Origin: Actinorugispora endophytica
GTDB lineage: Bacteria; Actinomycetota; Actinomycetes; Streptosporangiales; Streptosporangiaceae
DNA: 64,000 nt
Assembly (NCBI RefSeq): GCF_004363075.1
Contig: NZ_SNYN01000001.1
Span: 161,847 to 225,846, forward strand
Reading direction: 5' to 3'
Shown here: one piece after another, positions 19,229-28,900 of the stretch
Position numbering within the stretch: position 1 is the first letter of the stretch
Layout of the letters: every line of letters begins with the position of its first letter
Notes under the pieces: generated by a model
Told to the model about the DNA's origin: nothing
Database searches by the model: none
What the model saw: the letters and a program-made list of their open reading frames with translations, nothing else
Position numbers and translations under genes: made by a program

Positions 19229-19927
19229 TCACCACGCGAGGGTGCCGTAGCGGTCGATGAACCGGCCCGTTCCGGCGCCGGGGTCCTCGGTGGCCAGGGT
19301 CACGATGGCGTCGGTTCCCTCGGTCACGGTCTGGGTGCCGCTGTGGCCGTTGAGGTCGGTCGCGGTGTAGCCGGGATCGACGGCGTTGAACCGGACGTCG
19401 CCCAACGCCTTCGCGTACTGCGTGGTCAGCATCGTGACGGCGGCCTTGGAGGCCGCGTAGACGGGGGCGATGACCTTCGACTCGACCCGTTCGGGGTCGT
19501 GCGTGAGCGCGACGGACCCCAGGCCGCTGCTGACGTTGACGACGGTCGGAGCGTCGGAGGCGCGCAGGAGCGGCAGGAAGGCCGTGGTGACCCGCACGAC
19601 GCTGACCACGTTGGTGTCGAGCACCAGCGCGGCCTCCGCGCCGGTCAGCTCCTCGGCGGGCACGGCGCCACCGGTGATGCCGGCGTTGTTGACCAGGACG
19701 TCGATCCGGCCCTCCTCGGCCGCGACGTCGGCGGCCGCGGCCGCGACCGAGGCGTCGTCGGTGACATCGATCCGGACGAAGCGGACACCCAGCTCTGCCG
19801 CCGCGCGGCGTCCGCGACCGACGTCGCGGGCGCCGAGGAGCACGGTGTGCCCGAGTCCGGTGAGGCGGCGGGCGGTCTCGAAACCGAGGCCCTTGTTGGC
19901 TCCGGTGATGAATATGGTCTTGGGCAT
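19229..19927 (-). CDS. Short-chain dehydrogenase/reductase
   Basis: A 232-residue classical SDR. The cofactor motif is TGANKGLG (8-15), the NNAG motif is at 80-83, and the catalytic residues are S133 (NVSSGLG), Y157 and K161 (YAASK). The basic residues after the first glycine motif suggest NADPH. The DPGYTATDLNGHSG segment is typical of carbonyl-reductase-like SDRs with broad ketone/aldehyde substrates. ATG 19927 has only a weak ribosome site. It is divergent from an XRE regulator 108 bp away, a pairing often seen with regulator control of the SDR. Confidence 0.88.
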   Translation of the reverse strand: MPKTIFITGANKGLGFETARRLTGLGHTVLLGARDVGRGRRAAAELGVRFVRIDVTDDASVAAAAADVAAEEGRIDVLVNNAGITGGAVPAEELTGAEAALVLDTNVVSVVRVTTAFLPLLRASDAPTVVNVSSGLGSVALTHDPERVESKVIAPVYAASKAAVTMLTTQYAKALGDVRFNAVDPGYTATDLNGHSGTQTVTEGTDAIVTLATEDPGAGTGRFIDRYGTLAW

Positions 19928-20035
19928 GCCCCGAGTCTTCACCGGGTCTGCCGGGACCAGCCAGGGAACGGCTCTCGGTAGGACCACCAGTACCACCCGA
20001 GCGGGCGCGGAGGCAGATGCGCGGCTGCTTACGAT

Positions 20036-20911
20036 GTGGTCGTGAACAACAGGAATGCCATCGACAACCAGCTGGGAGCGACACTCCGGGCCTGGCGGGA
20101 CCGGCTCTCGCCAGAAGCCGTCGGACTGCCGGTGGAAAAGGCGCGTCGGTCGCCGGGCCTGCGGCGTGAGGAGCTCGCCGAGCTGGCCGGCCTCTCCGTC
20201 GACTACCTCGTGCGACTCGAGCAGGGCCGGGCCGTCAGCCCCTCCGAGCAGGTCGTCACCTCGTTGGCCCGCGCGCTCCGGCTCTCCCAGGACGAGCGGG
20301 AGCACCTCCATCGGCTCACCGGGTTCCGGCCGCCGCAGGACCGGCGGGTCGTCGACGACATCGCGCCGAGCATGCGGCGGCTGCTGACCCTGCTCGATTC
20401 CACTCCGGTCGCGGTCTTCGCCGCAGACTGGAAGCTGGTCTGGTGGAACCCCAGGTGGGCCGCGCTGTTCGGCGAACCTACGAGGATCGGGGCCGAGGAA
20501 CGCAACCTGGTGCGGCTGCGCTTCCCGGTCGCCTCGGACCGCGGCCGCCTGGCGAGCTGGCCGGTGATCCCCGCCAACGCCGAGGCCGCCGACCGGGCCC
20601 TCGTGGCCGACCTGCGCCGAGCCGCGGCCCGGTTCCCCGACGATCCGCGCGTGACCGAGCTGGTGGCCGGCAGGATCGCCGGCAACCCCCGGTTCGCCGC
20701 GTTCTGGGCCGATGCCGCCGTGGGACGGCACTCCGAGGACCGCAAGACGATCCGGCATCCCGTCATCGGGGAGGTGAGCGTCGACTGCGACGTCCTGACG
20801 GACGGGGACACCGACCTCAAGATCGTCGCCTATACGGCGGTCCCGGGCAGCGAGGACGAGTCCAAGCTCGAACTCGCCGGCATCATCTCTTCTCCGGGGA
20901 GCGACGCGTGA
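20036..20911 (+). CDS. XRE-family regulator with MmyB-like ligand domain
   Basis: A 291-residue regulator with an N-terminal helix-turn-helix (about 15-75: LGATLRAWRDRLSP, then RREELAELAGLSVDYLVRLE) and a C-terminal MmyB-like ligand-binding domain (about 105-270; FAADWKLVWWNPRWAALFG is characteristic of this PAS-like fold). Such proteins control divergent oxidoreductase genes. The start is GTG 20036 or GTG 20042, two codons apart. The divergent region carries ACCACC-type repeats around 19984-19998 that could be its site. The message ends in a large hairpin at 20929-20992. Confidence 0.88.
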   Translation: MVVNNRNAIDNQLGATLRAWRDRLSPEAVGLPVEKARRSPGLRREELAELAGLSVDYLVRLEQGRAVSPSEQVVTSLARALRLSQDEREHLHRLTGFRPPQDRRVVDDIAPSMRRLLTLLDSTPVAVFAADWKLVWWNPRWAALFGEPTRIGAEERNLVRLRFPVASDRGRLASWPVIPANAEAADRALVADLRRAAARFPDDPRVTELVAGRIAGNPRFAAFWADAAVGRHSEDRKTIRHPVIGEVSVDCDVLTDGDTDLKIVAYTAVPGSEDESKLELAGIISSPGSDA

Positions 20912-20928
20912 CCACGACCGGCGTCAGT

Positions 20929-20992
20929 CGGTGATCGTGACGCCGGCGTTCTACAAAACGGACAGATCTGAACGCTGGCGTCACGATCACCG
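20929..20992. repeat. Long hairpin, family 1 copy C
   Basis: 22-nt arms (20929-20950 and 20971-20992) pair with a single G-U around a 20-nt loop. The base is CGGTGATCGTGAC, as in copy D. It begins 18 bp after the XRE regulator stop codon and would act as its terminator, insulating the SEDS gene downstream. Confidence 0.88.
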
Positions 20993-21126
20993 AGCAGGGC
21001 CCCGGTGAGGACCGCGACCGTCGACAGCCCGTTCGCGGCTCCCCGGACCGTCTCACGGATCCGGGGCACGCGTCCGCCTATAGTTCGCATTGTCCGTTGG
21101 CGGCGACACGGTCGAGCGAGGCGGGG

Positions 21127-22566
21127 ATGACCGACGAGACGACGCCCCCTTCGCAGCGGCGGCGCAACACCGAACTGGCCATGCTGTCCGTGGCCCTGCT
21201 GGTGTTCGTCACCGGTTTCTGCTTCGCCGGGCTGAGCCTGGACGGGCGCGTCCCGGATACCCTGTGGATGTTCGCCGCCGTACTCGGCGCCGGGTCCCTG
21301 GCCGTGCACGTGGGGCTGCGGTTCCTCGCCCCCCACGCCGATCCGCTGATGCTCCCGCTGGCGGTGCTGCTCAACGGGATCGGACTGGTCCTGATCTGGG
21401 GGCTGCACGCCGAGGCCGGACGCCCCGACTCCGGCGCCTTCAGGCAGCTCATGTGGACGGGCCTGGGCCTGATGATGTGCCTGGCCGTGCTGTTCGCCGT
21501 GCGCCGCCCCCAGCACCTGCAGCGCTACCCGTACCTGATGGCGCTCGCCGGGCTGGTCCTGATCGCCTCGCCCATGCTGCCCGTCATCGGCCTGGACCAG
21601 TACGGCGCGCGGCGCTGGCTGTCGTTCGGCCGGTACACCGTGCAGCCCTCGGAGTTCGCCAAGGTCCCGCTCGTCATCTTCCTGGCGGCCTACCTGGGCA
21701 TGAAGCGGGACATGCTGGCGCTGGCCGCCACCCAGATCACGGTGCGCGGGGTCAAGGTCTTCAGCGTGCCGCGCGTGCGCGACATGGGGCCGATGACGGT
21801 GGCGTGGGGCATCGCCATCCTGCTGCTGGTCGGCACCAAGGACCTGGGCACCTCCCTTCTGCTGTTCGGGCTGTTCCTGGCGATGTTCTACACCGCCACC
21901 CAGCGCAAGTCCTGGGTGGGCATCGGCCTGGCGATGTTCCTGGCCGGGGCGTACGCGGCCTACCTGGTCTTCTGGCACGTGCAGCAGCGGGTGACGATCT
22001 GGCTGCACGCCTTCGACCCCGAGGTGTACTACGGGCCCAACGGCAGCTACCAGGTGGTGGAGGGGCTGTTCGCGCTCGCCGACGGGAGGCTGACCGGGAT
22101 CGGCTTCGGCACCGGACGCGCGGCGGGGATCTTCGCCTCCGACAGCGACCTGATCCTGGTGTCCCTGGGCGAGAAGTTCGGCCTGGCCGGGCTGTGCGCG
22201 GTGATGCTGGCGACCCTGCTGCTGGTGGAGCGGGCGTTCCGGGTCGCGCTGGACGCGCGGGAGCTGTTCGTCAAGCTGATGACGACCGGGCTGGCCTTCC
22301 TGTGGGCCTTCCAGGTGTTCGTGGTGCTGGGCGGGGTGACCCTGCTGATCCCGCTGAGCGGCATGACCACGCCGCTGCTGTCCACCGGCGGCTCCTCGCT
22401 GATCACCAGCTGGATCGTGGTGGGCCTGTGGCTTCGCGTGGGCGACGAGGCGCACCGCCCCGCCGCCCCCCGGGTCCACGACGGCGGCGCCACCGTGGAG
22501 CTCCCCCTGGGCGCCTCGCGCGGGGGCGGGCTCAACTCCAGTACGTCCGCCACTGGTCCGGTGTGA
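21127..22566 (+). CDS. SEDS-family peptidoglycan glycosyltransferase (FtsW/RodA/SpoVE type)
   Basis: A 479-residue polytopic membrane protein of the SEDS family, which polymerises lipid II into glycan strands. About ten transmembrane helices are visible. The signatures are RRWLSFGRYTVQPSEFAKV (family PSE motif), GTKDLGTSLLL, and the C-terminal PLLSTGGSSLITSW. No PBP gene, its usual partner, lies beside it, so whether it serves elongation, division or sporulation is unclear. ATG 21127 follows GAGGCGGGG. Its 3' end overlaps the convergent mazG gene by 35 bp. Confidence 0.9.
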   Translation: MTDETTPPSQRRRNTELAMLSVALLVFVTGFCFAGLSLDGRVPDTLWMFAAVLGAGSLAVHVGLRFLAPHADPLMLPLAVLLNGIGLVLIWGLHAEAGRPDSGAFRQLMWTGLGLMMCLAVLFAVRRPQHLQRYPYLMALAGLVLIASPMLPVIGLDQYGARRWLSFGRYTVQPSEFAKVPLVIFLAAYLGMKRDMLALAATQITVRGVKVFSVPRVRDMGPMTVAWGIAILLLVGTKDLGTSLLLFGLFLAMFYTATQRKSWVGIGLAMFLAGAYAAYLVFWHVQQRVTIWLHAFDPEVYYGPNGSYQVVEGLFALADGRLTGIGFGTGRAAGIFASDSDLILVSLGEKFGLAGLCAVMLATLLLVERAFRVALDARELFVKLMTTGLAFLWAFQVFVVLGGVTLLIPLSGMTTPLLSTGGSSLITSWIVVGLWLRVGDEAHRPAAPRVHDGGATVELPLGASRGGGLNSSTSATGPV

Positions 22567-23251
22567 GGGCACGCGGGTCGAGGCCGTCGGCGCGGGCCGC
22601 CGCCTCGGCCGCGCGCAGCCGGGCGTCGAAGCGGCGGGCAGCGGCGCGCAGGTCCATCTCCGGGTCGGCCCCGCGGCGCCGCTCGGCCTCCACCGCCGCG
22701 AACAGCTCCCCGCCGGGACCCCCGTCGTCGCCGATCAGCTCCTCGGGGAAGCCGTTGCGCGCGGCGCGCTTCTGCAGCTCGTAGGCCAGCAGCGCGGCGG
22801 GCTGCGCGAACGGCACCCCGGCCAGCACCGAGACGTCGGCGGACGCGCCCTCGGCCGCGCGCTCGGCGGCCTTGATCGTCTCCCAGTTGGCCTTGACCTC
22901 GTCCGCGCCGTCCACCACCGCGCCGGAGAACACGTGCGGGTGGCGGCGGGTGAGCTTGTCGATGACGGCGTCGGCGACGTCGTCGACGGTGAAGCCGTCC
23001 GGGCCCCGCTCCTCCGCGACCCGGGCGTGGAAGACCACCTGGAGCAGGACGTCGCCCAGCTCCCCGGCGAGGGCGTCCAGGTCGCCCCGCTCGATGGTCT
23101 CCAGCGTCTCGTAGGCCTCCTCGATGAGGTACTTGGCGAGCGTCTCGTGCGTCTGCTCCGCGTCCCACGGGCACTCGCGCCGCAGCGTGTCCATGACCTC
23201 GACCAGTGCGACCACCCGGTGCCCGGGCGGCCCTCCGTCGCGTTCGCTCAT
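22532..23251 (-). CDS. mazG: MazG nucleoside triphosphate pyrophosphohydrolase
   Basis: A 239-residue NTP pyrophosphohydrolase that hydrolyses (d)NTPs, including damaged ones, to monophosphates. The core has the metal-binding EEAYETLE (44-51) and ELGDVLLQVVFHA (64-76), with the MDTLRRECPWDAEQTHETL opening that identifies MazG. A second, incomplete helical half follows (about 95-180, NWETIKAAER), and the C-terminal 60 residues are variable. Start ATG 23251 is 5 bp downstream of the SurA-like gene's stop, so the two share a transcript. The 3' end overlaps the SEDS gene. Confidence 0.92.
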   Translation of the reverse strand: MSERDGGPPGHRVVALVEVMDTLRRECPWDAEQTHETLAKYLIEEAYETLETIERGDLDALAGELGDVLLQVVFHARVAEERGPDGFTVDDVADAVIDKLTRRHPHVFSGAVVDGADEVKANWETIKAAERAAEGASADVSVLAGVPFAQPAALLAYELQKRAARNGFPEELIGDDGGPGGELFAAVEAERRRGADPEMDLRAAARRFDARLRAAEAAARADGLDPRALTPDQWRTYWS

Positions 23252-23256
23252 GGTCC

Positions 23257-24015
23257 CTATTGTCCCGGAAGCGTCGGGGAGGCGGGCGCCGCCTCCGGGG
23301 CCGAGAGCGGGCTCGCGCCCGGGGTGATCTCCAGGGTGGCGGGGTCGATCACTCCGTAGCGGGGGCTGACGCTCACCTCCTGGGCGGTCAGGTAGGGCTG
23401 GATCCGCTCGTTGAGGTACAGGTTGGAGGCCTGGACCCGGATGGACGGCTCCTGCCGCTCCAGCTCCTCCTCCACCTGCCGCTCCAGGTCCTCCTCGGGG
23501 ACGCCCTGGAGTCTTCCCTGCTCGGTGAGCTGGTCGCGCAGCCCGTCGCGGACCCCGTCCTCCAGTGCGCCGATCTCGCCCGGGGCGGCCCCGCCGACCA
23601 GGGCGTCGCCGATGACGGCCATCGTCACCTGGTCGTCGATCTGGGAGTCCGTCAGCCCCTGGTCCGCCAGGGCGTCCCGGCCGCCGAGCTCGGCGAGGCG
23701 GGCGCGGGTGTCGTCGGCGGCGACCGTGATGCCCTCGGCGTCCGCCAGCTGCTCCATGACGGTCATCACGATGCGCGTGCGCAGCAGCCCGCTGGCGAGC
23801 TGGGAGCGCTGCTCCTGGGGGATCTCCTGGCCGAACGACGCGGCCAGCTCCTCGACCTCGGCGACCTCGGCCTCGATCTGTTCGTTGCCGATCCGCTGGT
23901 CGCCGACGACGGCGGCCGCTCCGGCCTGGCCGTTCACGCAGCCGGTGGACAGGAGCATGGCCGCGGCGGCGGCCGCCGCGAGGGCGGTCCGGCGGCGCGG
24001 AGAGGTCGGGCGCAC
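23257..24015 (-). CDS. SurA-like N-terminal-domain lipoprotein
   Basis: A 252-residue exported lipoprotein. The signal peptide (RRRTALAAAAAAAMLLSTGC) ends in a lipobox with C26. The mature part resembles the SurA/PrsA N-terminal chaperone domain (VGDQRIGNEQIEAEVAEVEE), without a visible parvulin domain. It probably helps folding of secreted proteins at the outer face of the membrane. GTG 24015 is 12 bp after the upstream APS-kinase-type gene. The SurA-like lipoprotein and mazG are neighbours in many actinomycetes. Confidence 0.82.
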   Translation of the reverse strand: MRPTSPRRRTALAAAAAAAMLLSTGCVNGQAGAAAVVGDQRIGNEQIEAEVAEVEELAASFGQEIPQEQRSQLASGLLRTRIVMTVMEQLADAEGITVAADDTRARLAELGGRDALADQGLTDSQIDDQVTMAVIGDALVGGAAPGEIGALEDGVRDGLRDQLTEQGRLQGVPEEDLERQVEEELERQEPSIRVQASNLYLNERIQPYLTAQEVSVSPRYGVIDPATLEITPGASPLSAPEAAPASPTLPGQ

Positions 24016-24027
24016 GGTGGTGGCCTT

Positions 24028-25608
24028 TCAGTCGGTGACGGACGTCGGGGACGGAACGGTGCGCCGCCCACTGTGCCGCACGGAGTGCTCCCCGCGCCAC
24101 TCCGGGTGTTCGCCCGCGCTCGAAGGGGGCAGCCAGCCGCCCCCGCGCAGCGCGTCGATGACCCGCGCGACCGACTCGGCCTCGGTGTCCAGCGACGTGT
24201 CGATGACGAGATCGGCGTCCTCGGGGGTCTCGTACGGATCCGAGACCCCGGTGAACTCGGGGATCTCCCCGGCGCGGGCCCTGGCGTACAGGCCCTTGCG
24301 GTCGCGCGCCTCGCACACCTCCAGCGGGGTGGCCACGTGCACGAGGAAGAAGTCGCCGGTGTCCTCGGCCATGCGGCGCACCTCGGCGCGGGTCGCGGCG
24401 TAGGGGGCGATGGGCGCGCACACCGCGACGCCGCCGTGCCGGGCGATCTCGGCGGCCACGTAGCCGATCCGGCGGATGTTGAGGTCGCGGTCGGCGCGCG
24501 AGAAGGTCAGCCCCGAGGACAGCATGCGGCGCACCACGTCGCCGTCCAGGAGGGTCGTCGTGCGTCCGGCGCGGCGCACCCGCTCGGCGACCCCGCGCGC
24601 CACCGTGGACTTGCCCGATCCGGACAGCCCGGTGAAGAAGAGGGTGAGGCCGCGGTCGGCGCGCGGGGGCCGCGTCCGCGCCAGCGCGGCGGCCACGGGT
24701 CCGGGGGTGAACCAGGAGGGCAGCGCCCTGCCGTGGGCCAGCTCGGTCTCGACGTCGGCGTCGGCGAGCTCGGGCCGGGCGTGCTCGGGCGCGACCTCGG
24801 CCGCGGGCCGCCAGACGCCCTCGCGCGTGTCGTGGGCCCACTCCCCCGCGGGCAGCACCACGGCGGGCGCGCCCTCGGGAGCCCGGTCCGCGCGGGCCGG
24901 TTCCAGGACGACGTGGGTGGCGCCGTAGGCGGCGGCCACGTGCGCGGCGAGCAGGTCGCGCCGGCGCGCGGGCAGCTCGGGGGCGCCGTCGGCGGCGGCC
25001 GTGGGCAGCGTGACGACGGCGAACCGGGTGTGCTCGGGCAGCAGCGGCCGGGCCGCGAGCACGGCGGGCGCGGCGCCCTCGCCGTCCAGGGGGGCGTCGA
25101 TCAGGACGAGGAGCTCGGGGGCGCCGCCGATGGCGGCCAGGGCCGAGCGGACCAGGGCGAGCGCGCGGTGGTGCAGCGGCCGGTCGGTGACCACGGCCAG
25201 CATCGGCCGCCCCGGGTCGGGGCGGTCCGCCCGCACCTGCCCGGTGGTGAGCCGCAGCGGGCGCAGCGCGCCGTGCGCGGGCGGAGCGGCCGGGCGGAGC
25301 GCGCCCGCGAGGCGGACGCTCCCCCCTTCCCGGTGGCTCTCGGCGACCTTCAGCTCGGCCAGCGGCGCGCCTTCGGGGTCGGTGAGGACGAGGCCGGGCG
25401 CGTCGGCGAGTTCGTCGGGGACGGCCAGGACCGCGGGCACCGGCCAGGGCGCCCCGGCCGGGGGCGGACCCGGCTCGGCGAGCGCGGCGGCCTCGGCGGC
25501 CGTCATGAACCCGGGCAGCGGGCAGGCGCCGGTCAGGAGCAGCTCCAGGTGGGCCATGCCCTGCGGTCCCGGAGTGAAAGCGGGCAGGCCCCCGGTGGCC
25601 CCGGTCAT
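24028..25608 (-). CDS. cysC: APS kinase fused to a degenerate ATP-sulfurylase-like region
   Basis: A 526-residue fusion. The C-terminal 200 residues are a complete APS kinase that phosphorylates adenylyl sulfate to PAPS: P-loop GLSGSGKST (about 325-333), then DGDVVRRML, RDLNIRRIGYVA and KGLYARARAGEI. The N-terminal 320 residues look like a worn PUA-plus-catalytic ATP sulfurylase. LELLLTGACPLPGF matches its start, but where active enzymes have a (G/T)RNPxHRxH motif this one has TDRPLHHRAL (141-150). Sulfurylase activity is therefore doubtful. GAGGGAG precedes ATG 25608. CysD/CysN, an active sulfurylase, are encoded 9 kb away. Confidence 0.85.
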   Translation of the reverse strand: MTGATGGLPAFTPGPQGMAHLELLLTGACPLPGFMTAAEAAALAEPGPPPAGAPWPVPAVLAVPDELADAPGLVLTDPEGAPLAELKVAESHREGGSVRLAGALRPAAPPAHGALRPLRLTTGQVRADRPDPGRPMLAVVTDRPLHHRALALVRSALAAIGGAPELLVLIDAPLDGEGAAPAVLAARPLLPEHTRFAVVTLPTAAADGAPELPARRRDLLAAHVAAAYGATHVVLEPARADRAPEGAPAVVLPAGEWAHDTREGVWRPAAEVAPEHARPELADADVETELAHGRALPSWFTPGPVAAALARTRPPRADRGLTLFFTGLSGSGKSTVARGVAERVRRAGRTTTLLDGDVVRRMLSSGLTFSRADRDLNIRRIGYVAAEIARHGGVAVCAPIAPYAATRAEVRRMAEDTGDFFLVHVATPLEVCEARDRKGLYARARAGEIPEFTGVSDPYETPEDADLVIDTSLDTEAESVARVIDALRGGGWLPPSSAGEHPEWRGEHSVRHSGRRTVPSPTSVTD

Positions 25609-25816
25609 CGCGGCTCCCTCGTCGGTCGGAGAACGTCCGCCCCCAGCGTATTCGGCCCGGCCCGCCCGCCTCCGCCCAGGTGGCCCCCGCGCGCCCGGCG
25701 CCGCCCTGCCGGCCCCCTGTCCCCGGACCGGGGCGGGCCGGTATGCTTCCCACCCCGCGAACGGGCGAAACGGGGCGTTTCGGGGAACAGCGTCACCTCC
25801 CGTGGTGTTTTCCATA

Positions 25817-25836
25817 GTGACCGGAACACCGGTCAC
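25817..25836. promoter_or_regulatory. GTGACCGG-AACA-CCGGTCAC palindrome upstream of mfd
   Basis: A perfect 8-bp inverted repeat with a 4-bp spacer lies in the 371-bp region between the divergent cysC-type and mfd genes. A second, GAAACG-GGG-CGTTTC, is at 25767-25781. Both look like protein-binding sites; the regulators are unknown. Confidence 0.45.
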
Positions 25837-25979
25837 CTCCGGTGATCAAGCCGCCGAATCCGGGTGCGCCCGGTGCGACGCCCCGCGTAGTCTGTATCCG
25901 GGGAGCACACCGATCCGTAGCCGGCGCGACCTTTCCGCCGCACGGCAGGCACCGACCATCACACGCCCCACCTGGTGAT

Positions 25980-28900
25980 ATGAGCCTTTCTGGACTTCTC
26001 TCCGTCGTCTCCGGCGACCCTGCCCTCGGCAAGGCGATCGACACCGCCCGCGGCGGGCGCGATCCCCGTCTCGACATCGTCGCGCCTCCCGCGCTCCGCC
26101 CCTTCGTCGTGGCCGGACTCGCGGCCGACGCCCCCGTGGGCGCGGGGCGTCCGGTACTGGCCATCACCGCTACGGAGCGTGAGGCCTCCGACCTGACCGG
26201 TGCCCTCGGCTCGCTGCTGCCCGCCGACTCCGTGGCCCTGTTCCCCGCGTGGGAGACCCTCCCCCACGAGCGCCTGTCCCCCCGCTCCGACACCGTCGGC
26301 CAGCGCCTCGCAGTCCTGCGCCGCCTGGCCCACCCCGACCCGTCCGACCCTCTGACCGCGCCCCTGCGCGTGGTGGTCGCGCCGATCCGCGCCGCCCTCC
26401 AGCCGCTGGTCGCCGGGCTCGGCGACCTCAGGCCGGTGCGCCTGCGCGCGGGTGACGAGGCCTCCCCGGACGACGTGGTGCGGTCGCTCGTCGAGGCGGG
26501 GTACGCGCGCGTCGACCTGGTGGAGAAGCGCGGCGACATCGCCGTGCGCGGCGGCATCCTGGACGTCTTCCCGCCCACCGAGGAGCACCCGCTGCGACTG
26601 GAGTTCTGGGGCGACACCGTCGAGGAGATCCGCTACTTCCAGGTCGCGGACCAGCGGTCGATCGCCGGGGCCGACCGCACCGGGGCCAGCGCCGACTCCG
26701 GCCTGTTCGCGCCGCCCTGCCGGGAGCTGCTGCTCACCGACGCCGTGCGCGAACGCGCCCGCTCCCTGTCCGTCGAGCACCCCTCGCTCTCCGACATCCT
26801 GGGCAAACTCGCCGAGGGCGTCACGGTGGAGGGCATGGAGGCGTTCGCGCCGGTCCTGTCCGAGCGCATGGAGCTGCTGCTGGACCTGCTCCCCGAGGGC
26901 TCGCACATCGTCGGCTGCGACCCCGAGCGCATCCGCACGCGCTCCCAGGAGCTGGTGGCCACCAGCAAGGAGTTCCTGGACGCCTCCTGGATCAACGCCG
27001 CCTCCGGCGGCGAGGCCCCCATCGACCTGGGCGCCTCGGCGTACCAGTCCATCGCCGACCTCCGTTCGCGCGCCGACCAGATCGGCCTGCCGTGGTGGAC
27101 CGTCACCCCGTTCGACGCGGGGGTCCCCGCCTCGGCCGAGGAGGACGACTCCGTCCTGGTCGGCGCGACGGCCTCGGACGAGTACCGGGGCGACACCGAG
27201 CGCGCGCTCGCCGACGTCAAGTCCTGGCTGCACGACGAGTGGCGGGTCGTGCTGCTCACCCCCGGCCACGGCCCGGCCGAGCGGCTGCTGTCCATGCTGC
27301 GCGACGCCGGACTCGGCGCCCGGCTGCGCACCGAGCTGCCCGAGCCGCCCGAGGCCTCCGTCGCGACCGTGACCACCGGCCTGATCGAGCGCGGCTTCGT
27401 GTGGCGGTCGGTGCGCCTGGTGGTGCTGACCGAGACGGACCTGGTCGGGCAGCGCTCCTCCACCCGGGACATGCGCCGGATGCCGAGCCGCCGGCGCGGC
27501 GGCGTCGACCCGCTCCAGCTCAAGCCCGGCGACTACATCGTGCACGAGCAGCACGGGGTGGGCCGCTACATCGAGATGGTCAGCCGCAGCATCCAGGGCG
27601 CCACCCGCGAGTACCTGCTCATCGAGTACGCGCCCTCCAAGCGCGGCCAGCCGGGCGACCGCCTGTTCGTGCCGACCGACCAGCTGGACGAGGTCACCCG
27701 GTACGTCGGCGGCGACGCCCCCGCGCTGTCCAAGATGGGCGGTGCGGAGTGGACCAAGACCAAGAACCGGGCGCGCAAGATCGTCCGGGAGATCGCGGGC
27801 GACCTGATCCGGCTGTACTCGGCGCGCCAGGCCTCCCCCGGACACCCGTTCGCGCCGGACACCCCGTGGCAGCGGGAACTGGAGGACGCGTTCCCGTACA
27901 TGGAGACGCCCGACCAGCTCGCCGCGATCGACGAGGTCAAGCGCGACATGGAGAAGCCGCTCCCCATGGACCGGCTGATCTGCGGCGACGTGGGCTACGG
28001 CAAGACCGAGGTCGCGGTGCGCGCGGCCTTCAAGGCGGTGCAGGACGGCAAGCAGGTGGCGCTGCTCGTGCCCACCACGCTGCTGGTCCAGCAGCACCTG
28101 TCCACGTTCAGCGAGCGCTACGCGTCCTTCCCCGTCACGGTCAAGCCGATGTCGCGGTTCCAGACCGACTCCGAGATCGAGCGCACCCGCGAGGGGATGC
28201 TCAGCGGTGACGTGGACGTGGTGATCGGCACGCACCGGCTGCTGTCGTCCGAGACCAGGTTCAAGAACCTGGGCCTGGTGATCATCGACGAGGAGCAGCG
28301 CTTCGGCGTCGAGCACAAGGAGGCGCTCAAGCGGCTGCGCACCCAGGTCGACGTGCTGGCCATGTCCGCCACGCCGATTCCGCGCACCCTGGAGATGGGG
28401 CTCACCGGCATCCGCGAGATGACCACGATCCTCACCCCTCCCGAGGAGCGGCACCCGGTCCTGACCTTTGTCGGCCCCTACGACGAGAAGCAGATCGCGG
28501 CGGCCGTCCGGCGCGAGCTGATGCGCGAGGGCCAGGTGTTCTTCGTGCACAACCGGGTGGCCTCGATCGACAGGGTCGCCGCGACTCTGAGCCGGCTGGT
28601 CCCCGAGGCCCGGGTGGCCTACGCGCACGGCCAGATGAACGAGCAGCAGCTCGAGAAGGTGATGGTCGACTTCTGGGAGAAGAACTTCGACGTCCTGGTC
28701 TCCACCACGATCGTCGAGTCCGGCCTGGACGTGCCCAACGCCAACACCCTGATCGTCGACCGGGCCGACAACTACGGCCTGTCCCAGCTGCACCAGCTGC
28801 GCGGCCGGGTCGGACGCGGACGCGAGCGGGCGTACGCCTACTTCCTGTACCCGGCCGACAAGCCGCTCACCGAGACCGCCCACGAGCGCCTGGCCACGGT

